Position numbers and translations under genes: made by a program. This document shows positions 19,575-24,679 of a stretch of DNA of 24,679 bases, in pieces; within the stretch, counting starts at the first letter, position 1; each line of letters starts with the position of its first letter. The notes below the pieces were generated by a model that saw nothing but the letters and a program-made list of their open reading frames with translations, did no database searches and had not been told where the DNA came from. The DNA is from Apostichopus parvimensis (taxonomy: Eukaryota > Echinodermata > Holothuroidea > Aspidochirotida > Stichopodidae): positions 1 to 24,679 of the forward strand of contig KN894049.1 in the NCBI GenBank assembly GCA_000934455.1, read 5' to 3'.

Positions 19575-20337
19575 TAATGGTCTAGTGTTTTAGACTAAAA
19601 AGCCTAGTCACTGTGATTGATGAACCCCAGGTCTTGTAACATGATATTAACATGTCATTTGAGGCCATGAAAGTCTTTTTCAGTTTTACCATTTGCATTA
19701 TATCAAATGACCTGACCTAATGTGTTTTAGACTAAATAGTCTAGTCACTGTGATTGATGAACCCCCTCCCCCCCCTCTTGTAACATGATATTAACATGTC
19801 ATTTGAGGCCATGAAATTTTTTTTCAGTTTTACCATTTGCATTATATCAAAAGACCTGACCTAATGTGTTTTAGACTAAATAGTCTAGTCACTGTGATTG
19901 ATGAACCTCCCCCCTCCCCCCCCCCCTGATATTAACATGTGATTTGAGGCCATGAAAGTCTTTTTCAGTTTCCCATTGACTTTTGCATGATATCAAAAGA
20001 CCTGACCCTAATGTGTTTTAGACTAAATAGTCTAGTCACTGTGATTGATGAACCCCAGCTCTTGTAACATGATATAAACATGTCATAGGAGGCCATGAAA
20101 GTCTTTTTTAAGTTTTCCCATGATATCAAAGGAACCTGGCCTAATGTGTTTTAGACTAAATAGTCTAGTCACTGTGATTGATGAACCCCAGCTCTTGTAA
20201 CATGATATAAACATGTCATTCGAGGCCATGAAAGCCTTAAGTTTTCCCATTGAATTTGAATTATATCAAAAGACCTGACCTAATCTGTTTTAGACTAAAG
20301 TCTAGTCACTGTGATTGATGAACCTCAAGTCTTTACA
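19575..20337 (+). repeat. 140-bp tandem array, six copies, with palindromes
   Basis: Units begin TAATG/TAATC at 19575, 19718, 19862, 20009, 20142 and 20281. Lengths are 143, 144, 147, 133 and 139, and the sixth copy is cut at about 57 bases. Each unit runs: TTTTAGACTAAATAGTCTAG, TCACTGTGATTGATGAACC, CTTGTAACATGATAT(T/A)AACATGT, GAGGCCATGAAAG, CAGTTTTACC, ATATCAAAAGACCTGACC. Copies 2-5 hold the inverted repeat TAGACTA-AA-TAGTCTA. A second inverted repeat, ACATG...CATGT, lies mid-unit. C-rich tracts are inserted after GAACC in copy 2 (19762-19776) and copy 3 (19906-19926), and copy 3 lost adjoining unit sequence. No open frame crosses the array. Confidence 0.95.
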
Positions 20338-21199
20338 GGGTTATTTCTCAATGTGCTCTAAATATGAAATTTGGACTGACAACAGCAGGTTTTAACAGTG
20401 TGCATCAAATCAAACTTAATTTTGTGCTCAATGTCATCCATCTATATCCTCTGCAGAGCCTTCCATGAGAAGGCTTGATTACACTAGCCTTTCCCAACAT
20501 GCACACAACTCTTGTCAAGCTATCAGTTCCTGAAGGTAAAGATATTATATCCATTATAAATATAAGTAAGACCCAGCTGCTTTCAATGGCCTCATACAAG
20601 AACCTACAATCCCACTTTATCTGTGACCATAAGCCTTCAATAACCTCCGTGCACAAAAGTTAAGTCAGGAGTGGTCCGTAAAGTTGTAAGGTCTCAAAGA
20701 TCTGTTGTGGAATCACACAGTGAAAGAGAGAACATGTAACATGTTACCTAATGCTTCCATGGTAGTTTCTGTCTGGCTGTCCATAGAAACAGCAACTTTA
20801 TTAGCTGCAATAACGGAACGTTCCATTATAGATAGACGTACATAGACTGCTGACAAACAATTTGTGAACAATTTGGGATAGTCCATTAGATACTGGAGTG
20901 TTTTTAAAATTAATACATCCATTACTAGGTCAATTGAAGGACATTTTCAAATAAATTAAGCAATTGACTACAAATTATTAATTATTCACAAAAAGATTTT
21001 GAAAATGTCCCAATCACTTATTTTCTCAAGTTTAAATCCTAAGGGAAAGACACAGTAAAATTTGCATGCCATCCATGCAAAGTGGATTCTTCCAAAACAA
21101 TCATTGATGCAAATGGTACAGCCCAATGCCTCTGTAATTGCCAATCTTAGCAAGGGAATATATAATAGGTGATGATGTTCTTTACACAACTGAAGGTGC
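20338..21199. other. Noncoding or cryptic DNA, no gene called
   Basis: More varied composition than most of the window. Minus-strand frames at 20405-20656 (83 codons) and 20713-20922 (69 codons) were examined. The second has a protein-like composition (MDSQTETTMEALG followed by a possible GT splice donor), but no family is recognised. Palindrome GTAACATGTTAC lies at 20736-20747. No firm feature. Confidence 0.45.
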
Positions 21200-21504
21200 A
21201 ATTAGCGGCTCAAATGCCATCCCGTGTGAACTGTGATCATGAGGCCTTTTTATTCATTTGTAACTCACAGTTCGATAAAAGGTCTCGGATCTATCTGAAC
21301 CCAATGAAAGGTCTATTATTACTATACCAGCTTAAAAATGGGTCTACACGAACCATACACCTTTGGAAGAAAGGTTGCAAAAAATCAATATTTCGGTTTA
21401 AAAGCTCCAAGAAAGGTCTGCAGCGGTCAAGCCTGATCAGATGGCGGCAGTGATAGAAGTACAAGGAGCGAGTTTCTGTCACTTTATGGCCTTAGCCGCT
21501 AATT
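21200..21504. mobile_element. Putative 305-bp MITE
   Basis: Perfect 11-bp terminal inverted repeats, AATTAGCGGCT (21200-21210) and AGCCGCTAATT (21494-21504). Similarity continues inward for roughly 28 bases: left CAAATGCCAT then GTG, and right, read in reverse, AAGGCCAT then GTG. The TA inside each end could be a TA target-site duplication of Tc1/mariner type, making the true ends GCGGCT. Alternatively GGTG appears on both outer flanks. There is no transposase frame, since the 94-codon frame at 21169-21453 starts outside and resembles nothing known. The interior has AAAGGTCT at 21278, 21307 and 21412. It is presumably non-autonomous and mobilised in trans. Confidence 0.6.
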
Positions 21505-22150
21505 GGTGGTGGGTTTAAATTTGAGGAGACCTCTTGCCTGTTTATCAGGAAAAGGTCTCAGTCATTAAGAAAAGAAAGAAGTAGTTCAGAGTTAACTCCT
21601 TAAAAAGGTTGCAAAGAAATGAAGAATATCATCTTTATTCTTGAACACTGATAGTTCACGTCACATTCTGAAAACAGCTTAAAAAAACTAGTAAAAGTTA
21701 GATTAGGTGTGATATATCATAAATATGCACATTTGACAACAAAATGCTGTTGATTTTGGTTTATTTTTCACTCAATATTTGGTCTTTGTCTGGGATAAGG
21801 AAAGTTTGATATTCTAACTACAGGCAGTGCAAAGTTAATAGAATACACAAGATTGCAGCGCCTTCATGTTATATATGACATTTAAATCAAGTTTGGAAGA
21901 AGAAAACTGGATACAACTTCTGTAGCAAAAGAACGGATAAAATGTACACAAATATAGTTACAAAGGAACAGACCAACTACCATCTTTATGTGATAAAGTG
22001 GCATTTTCTTATCTCTGCCCCCCTCCCTCTCCCCTCCCTCTCCACCTGCCCCTATCCTCACCTTTCCCTTTGCCAGAAAATAAAAGATATCAAAGATCAA
22101 AGCTGTGCCATGGGACTACCAGTTTGTGAACCCTGTTGTCATACATTTCG
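21505..22150. other. Noncoding DNA with CT-rich patch
   Basis: Unique AT-rich sequence with another AAAGGTCT at 21551 and a C/T-rich patch at 22017-22050 (CCCCTCCCTCTCCCCTCCC). The minus-strand frame over the patch reads as Gly/Glu/Arg repeats and is not a gene. Confidence 0.65.
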
Positions 22151-22158
22151 TATGTCAT

Positions 22159-22210
22159 ATACACACGAACACACACACACACGAACACACACACACACAC
22201 ACGCACGCAC
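22159..22210. repeat. (CA)n microsatellite with CGAACA interruptions
   Basis: ACACACGAACACACACACACACGAACACACAC-type sequence ending in ACGCACGCAC. It is a compound dinucleotide repeat with regular CG-containing interruptions. The His-Thr repeat frame over it is an artefact. Confidence 0.95.
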
Positions 22211-22239
22211 ATACTTGACCAGCTAGGTTAAAGGTAATA

Positions 22240-22920
22240 CCTGAGTGAAAAGTTAGGTAACAACTGGCTACAAAGGTAATATCTTACTGCCAAATTGTAT
22301 TTTAATTTCCAAATCTATGTGACTCAGATGAACATGAAAGATATCATTTTGTAATGATTCTACCTAAATAAATGTCACTTTGATTTTCCAGATCTAATGA
22401 CTCGGGATAAGAAGTTACATGTCCATTTGTAGTGACACTGCCTATTGATATAATGTCAATTTCCAACTCTAGCTACTCAGGCTAACATTAAACATCCATT
22501 TACAGTGACATGACATATAGTGATATAATTTCAATTTACATATTTTGCTTCTTGCACTGACCCTGGGTATCACTTTGTAGGGACACTCCCTCCTTGGTAA
22601 TGATCATTTTAATTTCCAAAACTAGCTATTAACACTAACATTTATCATTTTGCAGTTAAACTACCATCTTTTTGATTTCCCACTCTAGCTACTCAGGCTA
22701 ACATGAAACATATATTTACTGTGACATGACCCATAGTGATATAATTTCAATTTACAAATCTTGCTTCTTGGACTAACCTTGGGTATCACTCGGTAAGGAC
22801 CCCCCCACCCCCCCTCCCTGATAATATCATTTTAATGTTCACATCTAGCTACTCAGGCTAACGACACACTTTACTTTGTAGTGACACTAACTCATAATAT
22901 CATTTTAATCTAGTGACAAT
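22240..22920 (+). repeat. Diverged tandem array, about 75-bp units
   Basis: About eight units anchored on CTAGCTACTCAGGCTAACAT or its decayed forms at 22315, 22394, 22469, 22552, 22622, 22685, 22760 and 22845, so spacing runs from 63 to 85. Other shared words are TTTTAATTTCCAA before the anchor, CATTTGTAGTGACACT after it, and AATATCATTTTAAT. A two-unit block starting at 22469 recurs at 22685 (216-bp shift) with only scattered differences over about 130 bases, including GTGACATGAC and GTGATATAATTTCAATTTAC. A poly-C insertion is at 22800-22814. Confidence 0.8.
22800..22818. repeat. C-rich run
   Basis: Seven C, A, seven C, TCCC. It lies inside the 75-bp array and interrupts the unit at 22760-22844, where the sister block has GGGACACTCCCTCC, so it probably expanded from that short C/T string. 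Confidence 0.9.
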
Positions 22921-22925
22921 GACAC

Positions 22926-24603
22926 ACAGTACACTCACATCAGAACAAGTTTGACTGGTCTGGTAGAGTACCACAAGCACTATGCCCCGATACTACTTAC
23001 CAGCTCGTATGAGCATCAGATTATCATGAGACTGACCAAACTCTATGGTGATAAACTAAGTGTGTAAAAAGCACTCTTTCTTAACACTTTAAAAATGTTA
23101 ATGTTAAATAATACAATTACTTTGGAAATAATGCTCTGTGAAGTCTAGAGTTCCTATAAAAGCCACTCTAGTCATGTCATAATTATAGCGCCCTCACTAA
23201 TGGGATATATGGAAATATATAAAAAATTTATATGAAAAATTTGCATACATACTGAAACATTTGTATCAATTATGTAGAGCTGCAAAATCTTGGAAACGGA
23301 CCAACTAGAATCATTTGATTTAGTGTTTTACTTAGAGTTTTATTTGTTTTCCAAGTTTGGTTATTTAACTGCTGTAATAGAATTACAAAGGAATCTGCTC
23401 AGATATGGTAAAACAGTTTCCAAACTACCATGTCTCTTCTAGCAGAACTGTTCCCTGGTTACATGCAAGATTCATCAAACAGGCAAACTGAAACATCTTT
23501 TCAATCTCATCTTAGTTGATAGCACAGACAGGCAGTTTGTAGTTTTGCAGTTAGTCAAATATCTCTCTCCCAAACAAGATCCTGACATGAAATTTTTAAC
23601 AATTATTTTTATTATTATTGTTTTTTTTTTTGGGGGGGGAGGGGAGAATTAAATACTAAACACCAAGAGACCTACAACTGTGAGACTTGATTTACTCTAT
23701 ACAAATTGTTGTGACATCTTGTTCCCTCACATCACAAATAGGTAATACTAAAGACTGTGATTAACACACTTCCCCATATTTAAGTGGAATATTCTACTAG
23801 CACTCAGTCCCACTCCTTAGCACAATATACAAAGCCATTGCATACATGCATTGAGATGGGAGAAACTATTATGGGAGAAGGTAAATAATATGTTTGGTAT
23901 TGCAATTAGGGGAGAGAGAGATTCACATTTTACAAGCAGAAGGGAAAGAAACATCCTAGCTCTTTCGGTGGAATGGCAAGGTTAAGGTCACAGGAAGGCA
24001 ATGTACAGACTTAAGTTCAGGGATTAGAGTACTTGACACTGAATAATAAGGTGACCTTTTAGTGTACAAAATTACCTGATCTGAACCTTTCTTGACTTTT
24101 CGTAGGGTAGATGCAAGCTGTTAGATAAATCTGATCATAGGGACAAAAGGCAGCAATTAAGGCAATTTTCAAGTGGCTACTTCAGTTAAAAAAGAGTTTT
24201 CCAACTCTGTTGCAGTTAAATCACTTTATTATAACACCTGAAATCTGGGAAAAAAAGCAGAAAATTGTGGCTGTACTCAACAGAGATAATGCAGTTCACA
24301 TATGGACTTTAAACAAGATGGCAGATGCAAGTTTTATGATTCCTACTGCAAGTACGTGCAGCAATCTTAGATGACACAAACAAGAAACTAGTCCAGGCAC
24401 AATCATGTGTTTTGCCGTACAATTGCTGCCAAATTGTGTGAGAAAGCCTTGGCTTTGTACAAGACTGTAAACCTTCAACTGTTTTGTTACAATATATCTT
24501 TTTTCTGAATCATGTAATGTAGGAGCAGTGAAATTCAGGCAGGTAGCAACAGGCCCACTCCCTCCCCCCACAGTACAAACAATTCCCCAACTAAGGAGAA
24601 TTT
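22926..24603. other. Noncoding DNA, nothing recognised
   Basis: Unique AT-rich sequence. A T run and G run (TTTTTTTTTTTTGGGGGGGG, about 23620-23639) followed by AGGGGAG is the only striking low-complexity item. The 91-codon minus-strand frame at 24296-24571 resembles no known family. No RNA gene was seen. Confidence 0.6.
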
Positions 24604-24679
24604 ATTCTGCCGAGACCAACCATGGTTTGGGCTTGGGTGATGCACATTCTGCCAAGGCCAACCATGGTTTGGGCTTGGG
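24604..24679 (+). repeat. 42-bp tandem repeat cut by window end
   Basis: The first unit is 24604-24645 and the second starts at 24646 and is cut after 34 bases. Over the shared 34 bases they differ at two positions. Each unit contains CCAACCATGGTTTGGG, whose core AACCATGGTT is a perfect 10-bp palindrome. The real copy number lies outside the window. Confidence 0.85.

Noticed and set aside
19711-20280. TGACCTGACC in the 140-bp units as nuclear-receptor half sites
   Set aside because: The two GGTCA words overlap in a spacing that matches no standard receptor repeat. Short words like this are expected by chance in a repeated unit.
21424-21516. Small frame starting ATGGCGGCAGTGATAG across the right MITE end
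   Set aside because: About 25 codons, no support, and it crosses the presumed transposon boundary.
22159-22226. His-Thr repeat protein from the CA repeat
   Set aside because: Pure translation of a microsatellite.

Overview
ORGANISM. The window looks like animal nuclear DNA, most likely from a marine invertebrate. It is AT-rich and full of stops in all six frames. It has many simple repeats, long C or G homopolymers, several families of short tandem repeats, decayed retroelements, and no operon-like structure. An echinoderm or similar invertebrate fits the repeat style and the LINE type, but this is a low-confidence impression. No convincing host protein-coding exon, rRNA or tRNA gene was found. 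The window is best read as intergenic or long-intron DNA. || LAYOUT. 1-2180 is unique AT-rich DNA. 2181-2861 has a pyrimidine-rich stretch followed by a purine-rich stretch, a pattern that recurs at 6495-6758. 5582-5857 is a 34-bp minisatellite of eight units. 7017-7379 holds three hairpins in otherwise unique DNA. 8514-8763 is a decayed tandem array of about five units. 9713-9870 is an AAAAG-type repeat, and 12600-12727 is a CACAATAA-type repeat. About 13860-14067 is a more GC-rich island with a possible tRNA-derived SINE head on the minus strand and a strong hairpin. 15700-17046 is a clear fossil of the 3' part of a LINE ORF2 (Tx1/L1-like group, plus strand), broken by frameshifts, stops and a 31-bp triplication. 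On the minus strand, 17097-17360 and 18400-18722 carry motifs suggesting a decayed Penelope-like element (C-terminal RT region, cysteine motif, GIY-YIG-type motif). 19575-20337 is a six-copy array of about 140-bp units, each with a nearly intact short palindrome; two copies carry poly-C expansions. 21200-21504 looks like a 305-bp MITE. 22240-22920 is a diverged tandem array of about 75-bp units with a 216-bp higher-order duplication. A new 42-bp tandem repeat begins at 24604 and runs off the end. || HOW IT FITS TOGETHER. The window holds no pathway or operon. It records accumulation of repeats: non-LTR retroelement insertion and decay, a non-autonomous DNA transposon, and local tandem amplification by slippage or unequal exchange. 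The items most worth follow-up are the palindrome-bearing 140-bp array, the possible Penelope-like element next to the LINE, and the MITE. None amounts to a clearly new functional system.
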